A DNA stretch of 56,717 nt from an uncultured Planctomycetales bacterium (GTDB lineage: Bacteria > Planctomycetota > Planctomycetia > Isosphaerales > Isosphaeraceae). The position numbers and the translations under genes are program-made. Below the pieces are notes generated by a model. The model was not told the origin of the DNA. It worked only from the letters and a program-made list of their open reading frames with translations, and searched no databases. The stretch's first letter is position 1. Each line of letters opens with the position of its first letter. The DNA is taken from the NCBI GenBank assembly GCA_903926465.1, contig CAIYJE010000070.1, forward strand, positions 1 to 56,717, written 5' to 3'. Positions 34,887 through 43,624 of this stretch are shown here, in pieces.

Positions 34887-35011
34887 ATTTTGTGTTCAAT
34901 GGATCGTTGGCTTCGCTTGGCGGCCAGGAAAGTAACCTCGACTTCCCGTATTGTAACGTTCAAGAACCCGGCCTTCGGCCTTCCCATCTGCCATCTCAAG
35001 GATGCACGCCC

Positions 35012-36322
35012 ATGAAAAGTTCGGTTCTCAACCGCCTGATGCCTGGGTTACTGGCAACGAGTTTTTACTGTCTCTTGGTTCCATTGCCCGCACCGGCTCA
35101 GTTCTCATCGGGCGCACCGTCGTTCTCTCGACCGGGCGGCAATGACCTGGGCACGCTTCAGCAACTGTCTCGGGCGCTGACGAACGAAGTTCAGCAGGCC
35201 GCCGACAATGCTCAGTATGAGCTCTCAGGCACGAATATTTCGGGGCAGGTGTCGCTGCGTTTGAATGCCCTGGCGCAGTCAGTGAATGCGTTTGGAGATC
35301 AGGTCCGCAACAACAGCCCCGACATGCGCCGGGCGTTTACCGATTTTGATCGAGCGTATGCGGAACTTGCGAGCCTGGTCGGGTCGTTCGCGGACTACGC
35401 CCCCAGAACGTCCAATTCGATGGATCGGCTGCAGCGGTTGGCGTTCCAGACCCGCCAGGCCATCGGTTCTTACAATCCAGGCGCGCCGGGGTTGCCCCAG
35501 GATGCAGCGCCCGGCTTTGATGCCCGGCGGCTTGGAGTGGCCACCAGCAACCTCCAGATTGCGGTGGATCGGGTTCGCCAGGTGCTGCCTCCGCCCTCCA
35601 ATCCCGCGTATGAGGCCGCCTCCAGTTCCGCCCGCAACCTGGGGGACCAGAACCGGTTCTTTCAGGGGATGCAAAGTACCACCGTTCGTCAGGCAGAACT
35701 CTGGCAGATGGCTCAGCAACTTCGGCTCGCCTGTTGGGACCTGTTCCAGTTGCCCCGTGTGGCCCCGGTGAGCCCCGTTCTCCGAGATTCGATTATTAGC
35801 GTCAAGCAGCAACTGGACCAGGTGTGCCGGTTGGTGGGTATTGATCCCAACAGCCCGATTCCGGACCCAGGTGCTGCGCCTGGAACCGGACGCATTGTGA
35901 AGCCGGCACCTCCCGACCCCGCGCAGGGTGGGCCAATCCAGGCGTTTCAGCCGGCGGCACCGGTTCAGGGTCCAGGCGGCTTCGGGCAAGCTTCCAATTT
36001 TCTGGGCGTGCTGAATACGGCCCTGAATCAGAGCGATGCCTACTTGCAAGCGGTGGAAAGCCGGGTCAACTCCATGGTTCAGGGTTACCAGTTTCAGGCC
36101 GAGGCGCGAAAGCTTCGGAGTAACCTGCTGGCGTTGAATCAGCAGGTTCGTGAGGGGCGTTCGCCTCAAGAACTCAGAGCGGTCCTTGACCAGGTGATTC
36201 AGGCCTCGCAGGCGCTTTCAAACCGGATTCGTGCCCTGGCCGGCGACCGTGGTGGACCCGTGATCGACCTGTTCCGCGCCACCGAACAGTCGGTTTATCA
36301 ACTCGACCAGATGCTGCGTTGA
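35012..36322 (+). CDS. Secreted helical protein of unknown function
   Basis: 436 residues from ATG 35012 (AAGGA ten bases upstream). A signal peptide (LMPGLLATSFYCLLVPLPAPAQ) is followed by long amphipathic helices: TLQQLSRALTNEVQQAADNAQ, SQVSLRLNALAQSVNAFGDQ-like stretches, and near the end LALNQQVREGRSPQELRAVLDQVIQ. A proline-rich linker sits at about residues 280-330. No catalytic motif. The helical halves resemble one another in design, suggesting a duplicated coiled-coil or four-helix domain in the periplasm. I do not recognise the family. It follows the amylase gene by 125 bases. Confidence 0.75.
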   Translation: MKSSVLNRLMPGLLATSFYCLLVPLPAPAQFSSGAPSFSRPGGNDLGTLQQLSRALTNEVQQAADNAQYELSGTNISGQVSLRLNALAQSVNAFGDQVRNNSPDMRRAFTDFDRAYAELASLVGSFADYAPRTSNSMDRLQRLAFQTRQAIGSYNPGAPGLPQDAAPGFDARRLGVATSNLQIAVDRVRQVLPPPSNPAYEAASSSARNLGDQNRFFQGMQSTTVRQAELWQMAQQLRLACWDLFQLPRVAPVSPVLRDSIISVKQQLDQVCRLVGIDPNSPIPDPGAAPGTGRIVKPAPPDPAQGGPIQAFQPAAPVQGPGGFGQASNFLGVLNTALNQSDAYLQAVESRVNSMVQGYQFQAEARKLRSNLLALNQQVREGRSPQELRAVLDQVIQASQALSNRIRALAGDRGGPVIDLFRATEQSVYQLDQMLR

Positions 36323-36388
36323 TCGGAATTATTGCAAGGCGATTCCACAAAGAGATTTTGTTCATTCAATCGATTCAGGAGCGGGATC

Positions 36389-37603
36389 ATGGTCGTGTTT
36401 GGATTGACGGTCGGCCTGGCATTACTGGCCCAGGTCGCCCCGGCGCAAGAGCCGGAGCAAATTCTTGCAGAGCCCAATCGGGTAGACCCGGCGTTTGCCG
36501 AAATTCTGGAAAAGTCCACGCGCCTCATGGCGGGGTTCGAGAAGTTCTCGGTTCAAGCCATGGTGGTGGTGACCCAGCGCGATTCTGAGAAAACCAGCCG
36601 ATCCACGTCCACCCAAACGATCACCGCGCATCGTCCTGGGCGATTCGTGGTTTCCGCCGACTGGGCGGCGTTTGGCGAGGAAGCGGAGCGGCCGGTGCTT
36701 CGAGTGGCCAGCGATGGTCAGCAACTCACAACGTACTATGAGCCCGCCCAGTTGTATTCGACGTATTCCGGTCCGGATGTGGTGGCCCAGGTGCGCAGGG
36801 AACCGATCATCCGATCCACGCTCAGCCAGTCTGGGCTAGACATTCTGGTCCGGCCGGACATGGTGGAGTATGTGCTGAGTCATACGACGGAGGCCTCTCC
36901 CCAGGGGCGAGAGCCGGTTGCGGGCGTTGATACGGCCAAGTTTCGGGTGGTTTATGACGGCCTGGAAATTTTCATGTGGATTGGACCTCAGGATCAGCCG
37001 TTGCTCCGACGGTTCGCCATGACCACGCGGCAGGTCGTTGCCACCAAAGAAGTGCTGGTGACTGATTCTCGCTGCGATCTGAGCTGGTCGCTGGATCTCC
37101 AGATCCCAGACAGTCTGTTTCAGGTTCAGGTGCCAGCCACGGCCGTTCGGGTGTACAACATCTTTGATACCCTGATGAAAGACGAGGCCGACTCACTACT
37201 CCAGAAGCCGGCACCGGCCATGACCCTGGTGGGGCTTGAAGGCAAGGGCGTGGCCCTGGAAAGCCTGCGCGGGAAGCCGGTGGTTCTAATCTTCTGGGCG
37301 ACCTGGGATGGCAACCCTGAGGAAACATTCAAGATGCTCAGTCAGGTGCGCGAGGCGGTGAAGGACCAGGCCAGCCTGTACGCTGTGAATGTTGGTGAGG
37401 AATTGAAACTCGTGAAATCAAGGATCGAGAATGTGACAGGATTACCGCCGATCTTGCTCGATCCGGAAGATCGACTGGCGGGCGCCCTGAGCATCAAGCA
37501 CTTGCCTTCCGTGGTGGTGATCGACCGCAATGGCGTGGTCGTCGATTTGGCACCCGAAATTGAGACCGGGCGAATTGTGGAAAAGGTTCAGGCTTCCAAA
37601 TAA
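36389..37603 (+). CDS. Secreted DUF2092-like protein with thioredoxin-like C-terminal domain
   Basis: Start at ATG 36389 behind an excellent AGGAGCGGGATC. Signal peptide VVFGLTVGLALLAQVAPAQ. Residues about 30-255 resemble outer-membrane lipoprotein-sorting-like DUF2092 proteins (FEKFSVQAMVVVTQRDSEK, HRPGRFVVSADWA, VRVASDGQQLTTYYEPAQLY). The last 140 residues have a TlpA/AhpC-like thioredoxin fold (LRGKPVVLIFWATWDGNPEE). The active-site CxxC is replaced by DGNP, so it cannot carry out thiol redox; KHLPSVVVIDRNGVVV keeps the cis-Pro region. Such two-domain proteins are common in planctomycetes. Function not known. Confidence 0.85.
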   Translation: MVVFGLTVGLALLAQVAPAQEPEQILAEPNRVDPAFAEILEKSTRLMAGFEKFSVQAMVVVTQRDSEKTSRSTSTQTITAHRPGRFVVSADWAAFGEEAERPVLRVASDGQQLTTYYEPAQLYSTYSGPDVVAQVRREPIIRSTLSQSGLDILVRPDMVEYVLSHTTEASPQGREPVAGVDTAKFRVVYDGLEIFMWIGPQDQPLLRRFAMTTRQVVATKEVLVTDSRCDLSWSLDLQIPDSLFQVQVPATAVRVYNIFDTLMKDEADSLLQKPAPAMTLVGLEGKGVALESLRGKPVVLIFWATWDGNPEETFKMLSQVREAVKDQASLYAVNVGEELKLVKSRIENVTGLPPILLDPEDRLAGALSIKHLPSVVVIDRNGVVVDLAPEIETGRIVEKVQASK

Positions 37604-37696
37604 GCCCCATGCGGATCCTGATGGGGTTGCGTGAGCCCGGCAATCTCATCAGGAATCGCATCAATTCAAAGAATCAAATACCAAAGTCTTGGTTAT

Positions 37697-39088
37697 TCAT
37701 GCGTTTTGGCGATCTGTGTTCTGTTTCCTGGGCGTGGTCCGAACACCCGCATATGCAAGAACTTTGTAAACCCGAAGCACCGACCAGGCCCAGAGCCGAT
37801 AGAGGCCTGGGAACCCAACCCGTTGGGCCGCCGCATAGATGCGTGGGCTCCACCTGCTGATTGTGTGTCGTAGGCGATATATGAGCTTTCTTCGCAACCT
37901 GATGCCGTTGGTTCGCGGATTGACCCGTTTTCGCGGCCTCAGGCCAGAGTGTGGCCAGGTCAGGCGGTATGCCAGCCCTTCTCGGCGCTGGCGAATGCCT
38001 GCGGCCTGCGTGCGTGCCACGAAGTTGCCGTCAACCGCGGTGAGGTTCAGCCGGCCGTTGGAGATCCCGTGGCGGACGATGGCTTCGAGCGTGGCGGATC
38101 GTGTGATTACAATATTCGTTCCACCGGGATCGGACGCGTATGGCTCGACCCAGGCATCTCCACAGGAGGCATCGGCCGTTTCGGCCACCACATCGTCGCA
38201 AAAGTTGCAGGCGGAATTCATGAAGAATCCAGCCCCCCAGTCACCATCGACGAGCTGACGCCAGGGGCCTTCGATGTTGCGTCCATCGGTGAGCATCAGG
38301 TGGAAGTGGTAGGCATTGGCTGGTCGGTGTGGGGCCTTTCGCCTGAAATCAATGCGCTGGACCTGCTCAAGCGGAACACCGATCTGCATCGCAATGCTTT
38401 CCACAAATCGAGTGCTCTTCATGTGTCCACACACGAGACCTAGTGTAAACGCGATCCGTTCCCGCAAGATCGGATCTTGCCGCCGAAGCAGTTGGACGGC
38501 CTTGATGAAGCACGGAATCCCTACGACGGCGTAACGGCCTGGAAGCCGCTGGATCTCTGCCAGAACCTGGGAGAGTTCCACGGGATAGTAACGGGATTGT
38601 GCGCCCTGGTGAATTTCCTCGGGCGTCCGAGAGGTCTGGTACCTGAAGAATCGGCCGTCGCTTTGTGGGTTGTTGCAGGCTTTGACGTGAGCAACACCAT
38701 CAATCTGTCCTGTGCGCAGCAGTTCTTCCAGCAGCCAGGTCAGCATGCCGCCGGAACTTGCTCGCTCTCGAAAATTCCCTTCCGAGACGTACCCCACGTA
38801 AGCCGCCAGGAAGCGACCGATTTCTGGATGGGATTGCCTGGATTCAGGAAAAAGAGATTCCGAGAGAAAATCTTCGGTGGGAGCCTCTGGAGAGAACGGG
38901 CAGAGCTGGGGAAACAGGCGTGATCTCAGATCTTTTGTCTGGACATTGACGGGTATGAGATTCCCTTGACCGTTGAACTGCATCTGTCCTACCGCTTGCA
39001 TTGACCCCACGCAGACGCCACAGCCGATGCAAAGGTCGGCCTGAACCATCAGCTCTGGGTTTACAGGTAGATTGTCTTCGACCTTCAA
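37697..39088 (-). CDS. FrhB/FdhB-like (coenzyme F420 hydrogenase beta-subunit family) iron-sulfur protein
   Basis: 463 residues. N-terminal CIGCGVC and a later LFPQLCPFSPEA suit a [4Fe-4S] site; YVGYVSEGNFRERASSGGMLTWLLEELL and AVVGIPCFIKAVQLLRRQDP are landmarks of the FrhB/FdhB family, and GLVCGHMKS with FCDDVVAETADASCGDAW closes the core. Many bacterial members lie in exopolysaccharide loci rather than with hydrogenases; the redox partner is not evident, and F420 use should not be assumed. The start is a TTG with GAGG seven bases away, one base after the stop of the pyruvyl transferase gene, so the two are coupled. Confidence 0.85.
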   Translation of the reverse strand: MKVEDNLPVNPELMVQADLCIGCGVCVGSMQAVGQMQFNGQGNLIPVNVQTKDLRSRLFPQLCPFSPEAPTEDFLSESLFPESRQSHPEIGRFLAAYVGYVSEGNFRERASSGGMLTWLLEELLRTGQIDGVAHVKACNNPQSDGRFFRYQTSRTPEEIHQGAQSRYYPVELSQVLAEIQRLPGRYAVVGIPCFIKAVQLLRRQDPILRERIAFTLGLVCGHMKSTRFVESIAMQIGVPLEQVQRIDFRRKAPHRPANAYHFHLMLTDGRNIEGPWRQLVDGDWGAGFFMNSACNFCDDVVAETADASCGDAWVEPYASDPGGTNIVITRSATLEAIVRHGISNGRLNLTAVDGNFVARTQAAGIRQRREGLAYRLTWPHSGLRPRKRVNPRTNGIRLRRKLIYRLRHTISRWSPRIYAAAQRVGFPGLYRLWAWSVLRVYKVLAYAGVRTTPRKQNTDRQNA

Positions 39089-39089
39089 T

Positions 39090-40163
39090 TTACGCCCTCA
39101 ACACCTGGTTCAGGTACGCCTGCGAGCATTCTCGTAGCCCGTTGATCCGTGCCAGGATCTCTGGATTCAGTGGTATGTTCAAGCGTTCGGTCCAGGATTC
39201 CGCCATGTTCTCTGGACGGACCTGGTGCCTTTCAGCCCCCAGTGTTGCCAGGAGGTCCTGAATCTTGATGGCGCGATACGGCAACGCTTCACACACGAAG
39301 GGCCGCTCGTATCTCAAGGAAAAGATACAGCCGTGGAAGTAGTTGGTTACGACCGCGTGAGCGTTGCGCATCAAATGTATGAAGTCATCGGGACTTGCCG
39401 ACAGACGGCTCTCGTCGGCCCAGGCGTTGTAATAGCCCACGCTGACGAGCCGGACCCCGGCTCCCGTGGCCCATCGTTTCACCTGCTGTGCAAATGGCCG
39501 GGTGAACCCCAAGCCGTAAACCACCGCATAAGGCTGATCCGGGAGCTGGCTTTCGGAATCGGGTGTGGGCTCGAATTGCAGGCAGGGATCGAGTACCAAT
39601 ACGGGCTCAACGCCAACCTCATCATGGATGAGTTGTCGCGAGTTGTGGTCTCGGACCGAGATCGCTTCGAATTGCCGCAAGTCATCGGAAAATTGGCGAG
39701 GAAGCTGCTCAGAAGCCGGGTAATTCCCAAAGCTGGCGGCATACGACACCAGACGAGGGCTCCGGATGCCTTGTCCGAAGAAGATTTCAACCCCCCCATA
39801 CCAGGGGTGCTTCAGATTCCAGACCTCATCGCTGCCCACAATCACCAGGTCAAACGCGTCCATGCTTGCAGGCTGATGGAGCGAGAATTTGGGTGAGAGC
39901 GGAAGCCGGCTTCTGGCTTTCTGAAATGCACGAAGTTTACCGCTGTAAGCGGGCCAGGCGGTCAGAGACCGGAACTCCAGCGAACTCGGAAAAAATCCGC
40001 ATTTCCATTCCGAGAGGTTCACCCGCCAGGAGTGATGGTCCAGAATTACCGCATTGTGGCCTAAGCCTCTTACGGCTTCCACCAGGCACCGCGCCTGCCA
40101 GTAAGCGCCATAGTTGAAGCACTTGTGGAACGTCAAAATTCCAATTCGCTGGGAACAGGCCAT
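39090..40163 (-). CDS. Polysaccharide pyruvyl transferase family protein (CsaB-like)
   Basis: Start at ATG 40163 (the frame opens at a TTG at 40169). GILTFHKCFNYGAYWQARCLVEAV, AFDLVIVGSDEVWNL, LVSYAASFGNYPAS, AISVRDHNSRQLI and VVTNYFHGCIFSLRYERPFV are the conserved blocks of PF04230 ketal-pyruvyl transferases. The family adds pyruvate from phosphoenolpyruvate to sugars of exopolysaccharides or cell-wall polymers; related members act elsewhere. Paired with the FrhB-like gene, a combination often seen in surface glycan loci. Confidence 0.88.
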   Translation of the reverse strand: MACSQRIGILTFHKCFNYGAYWQARCLVEAVRGLGHNAVILDHHSWRVNLSEWKCGFFPSSLEFRSLTAWPAYSGKLRAFQKARSRLPLSPKFSLHQPASMDAFDLVIVGSDEVWNLKHPWYGGVEIFFGQGIRSPRLVSYAASFGNYPASEQLPRQFSDDLRQFEAISVRDHNSRQLIHDEVGVEPVLVLDPCLQFEPTPDSESQLPDQPYAVVYGLGFTRPFAQQVKRWATGAGVRLVSVGYYNAWADESRLSASPDDFIHLMRNAHAVVTNYFHGCIFSLRYERPFVCEALPYRAIKIQDLLATLGAERHQVRPENMAESWTERLNIPLNPEILARINGLRECSQAYLNQVLRA

Positions 40164-40476
40164 GCGCAAAATCTCTTGCCAACGAGATTTTCAGTCTGTC
40201 AATCGGGACCAGATTGACCGCCAAAAAGCTACCGTTCGAATTTGCTTACCTTACCTTACCATTCACGGCGAGTCTCTGGTCAGGCCAAAAGCGGGTTACG
40301 TGTGCTTCTGAAGTATGCCCGCCGTCAAACCGCGATCGGCCTTGACACTATCTGGTCCCTTGGTAGAACTCCGTTCGGTCCGCGCCTTCATGGCGTCTGT
40401 CCTTGCGCTTTGCCCCCATTGCTTCACTCCCGGACGGTTACGTGGATGATCCGTGCCTGTTTCGGGAGGGGTTTGG
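40164..40476. other. Divergent region before the DUF3006/ComEC-like genes
   Basis: No gene supported. It holds the candidate promoter at 40342-40369 and is otherwise unremarkable. Confidence 0.4.
40342..40369 (+). promoter_or_regulatory. Possible sigma-70 promoter of the DUF3006/ComEC-like pair
   Basis: Perfect -35 TTGACA (40342-40347), 16 bases, then TAGAAC (40364-40369) matching four of six in the -10. It lies about 110 bases before the ATG of the DUF3006 gene. Confidence 0.35.
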
Positions 40477-40722
40477 ATGTCTGTCTCGCTATCGGTCGAT
40501 CGATTTGAGGGGGATGACAACGCGATTGCCGTGCTGCTGACCGAAGACGGCCAGTCGTTCAACTTTCCCAAGGCGCTGCTGCCCGAGGGAACCGAAGCTG
40601 GTGAAGTTCTCCAGCTCACGCTCAAGCGAGATGCCAAGGCCACCGCAGACCTCAAGAAAGAGGCGCGGAAGATTCAGGATAAACTGGCCGAGCGTGATCC
40701 CGGCGGGGATGTGACCCTGTGA
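40477..40722 (+). CDS. DUF3006 family small protein
   Basis: 81 residues from ATG 40477, behind GGGAGGGG. SVDRFEGDDNAIAVLLTEDG and FPKALLPEGTEAGEVLQLTLKRD are typical of DUF3006 proteins, short beta-barrel proteins of unknown role. These genes are frequently next to ComEC/Rec2-like metallo-hydrolases, as here. The TGA stop shares bases with the GTG start of the next gene. Confidence 0.88.
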   Translation: MSVSLSVDRFEGDDNAIAVLLTEDGQSFNFPKALLPEGTEAGEVLQLTLKRDAKATADLKKEARKIQDKLAERDPGGDVTL

Positions 40723-41837
40723 GGGGTTTCCTGTTCCGGGCCCGAAGCGTGGCCCTTGCCTTACTGCTGCTGGTTGGGGTCTTGCCCCTGGACCTTGAGG
40801 CCCAGGGGCGACGATCTGCCGGTTCGGTGACCATCTCATTCCTGGACGTGGGACAGGGAGATTCGATCCTGATCCGCTCACCGGAAGGCAAGACCGCGCT
40901 TATCGATGCCGGCACCTCCAGTAATGTGGTGAACACCCTCAAATCTCTGGGTGTAAATTCCATTGATCTTGTCGCCGTTAGCCATCACCATAGTGACCAT
41001 TACGGTGGCATGGATAACGTGGTCAGAACCTTCCGTCCCAAGTATTTCCTGGCCAGCAAAAGCGGTCATGTGACCTCCACCTATAAGCGTCTGCTGGAGG
41101 ATGTTCGAAACGAGGATGTGACTCCGCTTTATCCGACATCCAAGGGTGCTCGGGTTCTGAAGCTGGGCTCCGTGAATTTGATTGTGCTCCCCGAGCGGCC
41201 GGACGAAGACACCAAGAACGAAAACAACAACAGCATTGGGATTGTGGTTTCGTACGGCAAATTTGCCGTGCTGCTGACGGGCGATAGCGAAGAGACCGAG
41301 CGCGCGTGGTGGCTCAAACAGTGCCCAGACGCACTCAAGGACATCACCGTGCTCAAGCTGGCGCATCACGGTAGCCGCAATGGCACCAATGCCCAATGGC
41401 TCGATATCACGCAGCCGGAAATTGCCGTCGCCAGCCTGGGGACCGGCAATGACTACGGCCACCCGCACAAAGAAACCCTGGACCTGCTCAAGAAGTACAA
41501 TCTGACCCTGCTCAGGACCGATCAGCGGGGGACGATCACGATCGAAAGCGATGGCCAAGACTGGGATCTGGTGGGCAGCGGCCGGTCCAATTCCGAGATG
41601 GCCCAGCGTGATACTGGGAGTAACTCCCGGAGTGGCTCGTCCGGATCCACACGTAAGCTCAACCTGAATACGGCCAGTGCCAGTGACATTGCCAGGCTGC
41701 CCGGAATTGGCTCAACCACAGCCGAAGACATTGTGGCCGGCCGACCGTATCGTTCGATTGACGAATTGATGGAGGTCGATGGCATGGGCCGGGGTCGGGT
41801 CGATAAGATTCGCGGCCAGGTGACCGTGACTCGGTGA
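40719..41837 (+). CDS. ComEC/Rec2-like secreted MBL-fold hydrolase with ComEA-like HhH domain
   Basis: 372 residues, GTG start overlapping the DUF3006 stop. The signal peptide is VALALLLLVGVLPLDLEA. The metallo-beta-lactamase domain has VSHHHSDHYGGM (HxHxDH), LLTGDSEETE and LKLAHHGSRNGTN (metal ligands). Residues after about 300 have a serine-rich linker and a helix-hairpin-helix domain of the ComEA type (LNLNTASASDIARLPGIGS ... IDELMEVDGMGRG). The transmembrane part of real ComEC is absent, so it is a stand-alone extracytoplasmic enzyme that may act on DNA or nucleotides. A DNA-uptake role is inferred from the domains only. Confidence 0.9.
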   Translation: MRGFLFRARSVALALLLLVGVLPLDLEAQGRRSAGSVTISFLDVGQGDSILIRSPEGKTALIDAGTSSNVVNTLKSLGVNSIDLVAVSHHHSDHYGGMDNVVRTFRPKYFLASKSGHVTSTYKRLLEDVRNEDVTPLYPTSKGARVLKLGSVNLIVLPERPDEDTKNENNNSIGIVVSYGKFAVLLTGDSEETERAWWLKQCPDALKDITVLKLAHHGSRNGTNAQWLDITQPEIAVASLGTGNDYGHPHKETLDLLKKYNLTLLRTDQRGTITIESDGQDWDLVGSGRSNSEMAQRDTGSNSRSGSSGSTRKLNLNTASASDIARLPGIGSTTAEDIVAGRPYRSIDELMEVDGMGRGRVDKIRGQVTVTR

Positions 41838-41853
41838 TTCTGATCGCCTACGC

Positions 41854-42933
41854 TCAGTCTGTTCCAAAGAGGTTGGCCAGGAACGGGGCAACCACGGGCT
41901 CCCAGAGTTCGGCCGCGCGGTCGAAATTCACCGCCATCGCGGGAACCGTGCGCGGGGTCTCAATCCGGGGTTGGGTCTCGACATTGGGGTTGAGCGGAAT
42001 CTGACCGCTGGCCCCCTGCGCCAGGGCGGCCTCCACTTTGGGACCAAGCAGGAACCCGGCCAGAGCTTCGGCCTGCGCGGGGTGAGGCGAGTTTTTGACT
42101 CGTGACAGGGTGTTGGGGATGAACAGGGTGCCTAGCGCGCCGGGAGCGCGGTCTGGGTAAATGATCGTCACCGGGCTGCCCGCATCCATCTCGGCAAGTG
42201 CGTCGTCGGTGTCGGTCAGGGCCACGGCCACTCGCCCCGAGCCTGCGGCGGCGGCCGCTTGGCGGTTGCCTGAAAGCACCAGCACGCCGTTCTGCTTCAG
42301 CCCCTGGTAAAAGGCTTTCGCTTCCAGTTCGCCCAGGGTCGCGAACAAGCTGGCTGCCTGGGTACCGGTGGTCCCGAACAGGGGCTTGGCCATTGCCAGC
42401 CTGTCTTTCCAGCGTGACTGGAGCAGATCGTGCAGGTAGGCTGGCCGCTCAACCTCGGGGACCAGGTTTGTGTTCACCAGCAGCACCCGCGCTCGGGCGG
42501 CAAAGCCGTACCAGGTGGCATCGGGATCGCGATACTCGGCTGGAAACGCTTCAGCGCCCGGCGGATGAAACGGGCTCAAGAGCCCTTTGCGCTTGAGTCG
42601 TAGGGTGTTGAGGATCTCATTATTCCAGAACAGGTCGCAGCCTGGAGCCCGAGCCTCAACCTCAATCCGCCGCTCCAGCCCGAATGACTTGGTGCTTTCG
42701 ACGTCATAGGCCGCCAGCACCTGCACATGTTTTTGTTTCTCATAGATTCGCAAGAGCGGCTCGGAGAACTCACGATCGAGCGCGGTGTACACCACCACCT
42801 CGTCATCGCCGGAGGTCACCCCCCTGCCCCCGCAACCGGCGGCCCCTGCGGCGACGAGTGCCGAAAGCTTGCCCAGGAACCAGCGTCGGTTCCCGCCGTG
42901 GTGATCAAGGTGCGGGGGCCAGGTGGCTTGCAT
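41854..42933 (-). CDS. Iron(III)/solute-binding lipoprotein (FbpA-like), orphan
   Basis: Extracellular solute-binding protein of the ferric ABC transport type. The N terminus has a Tat/lipobox combination (GNRRWFLGKLSALVAAGAAGCGG, lipid Cys). The body reads VVVYTALDREFSEPLLRIYEK, TKSFGLERRIEVE, DLFWNNEILNTLRLK, then FIPNTLSRVKNSPHPAQAEALAGFLLGP and GQIPLNPNV. Ligand Tyr residues cannot be assigned from sequence alone. No permease or ATPase is nearby, so it may share another transporter. The ATG at 42933 follows GGAAG. Convergent with the metallo-hydrolase gene, 17 bases apart. Confidence 0.88.
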   Translation of the reverse strand: MQATWPPHLDHHGGNRRWFLGKLSALVAAGAAGCGGRGVTSGDDEVVVYTALDREFSEPLLRIYEKQKHVQVLAAYDVESTKSFGLERRIEVEARAPGCDLFWNNEILNTLRLKRKGLLSPFHPPGAEAFPAEYRDPDATWYGFAARARVLLVNTNLVPEVERPAYLHDLLQSRWKDRLAMAKPLFGTTGTQAASLFATLGELEAKAFYQGLKQNGVLVLSGNRQAAAAAGSGRVAVALTDTDDALAEMDAGSPVTIIYPDRAPGALGTLFIPNTLSRVKNSPHPAQAEALAGFLLGPKVEAALAQGASGQIPLNPNVETQPRIETPRTVPAMAVNFDRAAELWEPVVAPFLANLFGTD

Positions 42934-43075
42934 GGGGCACTTCCGCGTGTTCTCAGGAGATGGTCTACAGGTCTCTTAACCAGGATACATCACAAGCCCT
43001 CCAGGCCCCAGGCAGACCCCTGTATTGGGCTCCGCCTGGTCGCTGGCCGCGCGAGTTGGCGTGGAAGGTTTACTT

Positions 43076-43234
43076 CTATGGTTGCAGACGCTTCAGTTGC
43101 TCATCCAGTTGGTTGAGTTGGTGTTCAACCGCTTGCGTGTGCTGTCTTTGCACTTCGAGCTTATTCTCTACCGACCGGGGGCTTGGAACAATTCGCAAAC
43201 CTTCTGTCTCATTGATTTCGGCCGCGTTCAACAT
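43076..43234 (-). CDS. Possible small coiled-coil protein
   Basis: A 52-residue frame from ATG 43234. The sequence NKLEVQRQHTQAVEHQLNQL with a following DEQLKRLQP is strongly heptad-like. In frame upstream it is preceded by KGRKNTIRV, a basic-hydrophobic run reminiscent of the strand of a ribbon-helix-helix DNA binder, but no start codon opens that longer frame before a stop. Thus it may be the decayed tail of a larger gene. No clear ribosome site. Confidence 0.3.
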   Translation of the reverse strand: MLNAAEINETEGLRIVPSPRSVENKLEVQRQHTQAVEHQLNQLDEQLKRLQP

Positions 43235-43261
43235 GACACGGATCGTATTCTTGCGACCCTT

Positions 43262-43337
43262 GATCGGCCTGGTGGCGGTCGCTCTGTTCGATCTGGGCGT
43301 CTTGTGCCTGGGTTCGCCGTGGCACGGCTTGAGGCCT
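43262..43337. repeat. 76-bp direct repeat, copy 1
   Basis: Direct repeat partner of 44216-44291: 68 of 76 bases identical, no gaps, same orientation. The best-conserved core is 38 bases from GGTGGCGGTCGCTCTG to CTTGTGC. It lies upstream of the toxin-antitoxin pair. Confidence 0.8.
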
Positions 43338-43624
43338 TTTGTAGTGACACTTTATTGGGGCCGAAGCCTCCCCGAAGCCCTAAATCCAGGGTTCACCTAT
43401 GAGCCCCATGAGTCAGTGAGGAATCTTTGGTTCTTGCTTTTTATGGCGGGTTGGTTGGGGGCCCTCTCGAAATCCGCAATTTCAAAACGCGTGAACAGGG
43501 GGATTGTTTCTTAAAATGCCAATCTGGTCGTCAGGTTTCGGGCAGGATATGCTTGATAATGGCACAGGATTGGATTGAGCTGAGTCGTTCCTAGCAAGAG
43601 GTCTCACCGGGAGAATGTGATCCG

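Larger units (their letters stand above)
42934..43624. other. 690-base stretch before the toxin-antitoxin genes
   Basis: It contains a small minus-strand open frame (43076-43234) and the first copy of a 76-bp direct repeat (43262-43337). A plus-strand frame (43233-43514) with hydrophobic segments overlaps these, lacks a ribosome site and is probably chance. The promoter of the antitoxin gene must lie near 43520-43610, where GATAAT occurs at 43555-43560. Confidence 0.4.

Noticed and set aside
42684-43514. 276-residue plus-strand frame over the solute-binding gene start and the following spacer
   Set aside because: The first part is antisense to a clear gene. The end (from 43233) is hydrophobic but lacks a ribosome site and coincides with the 76-bp repeat.
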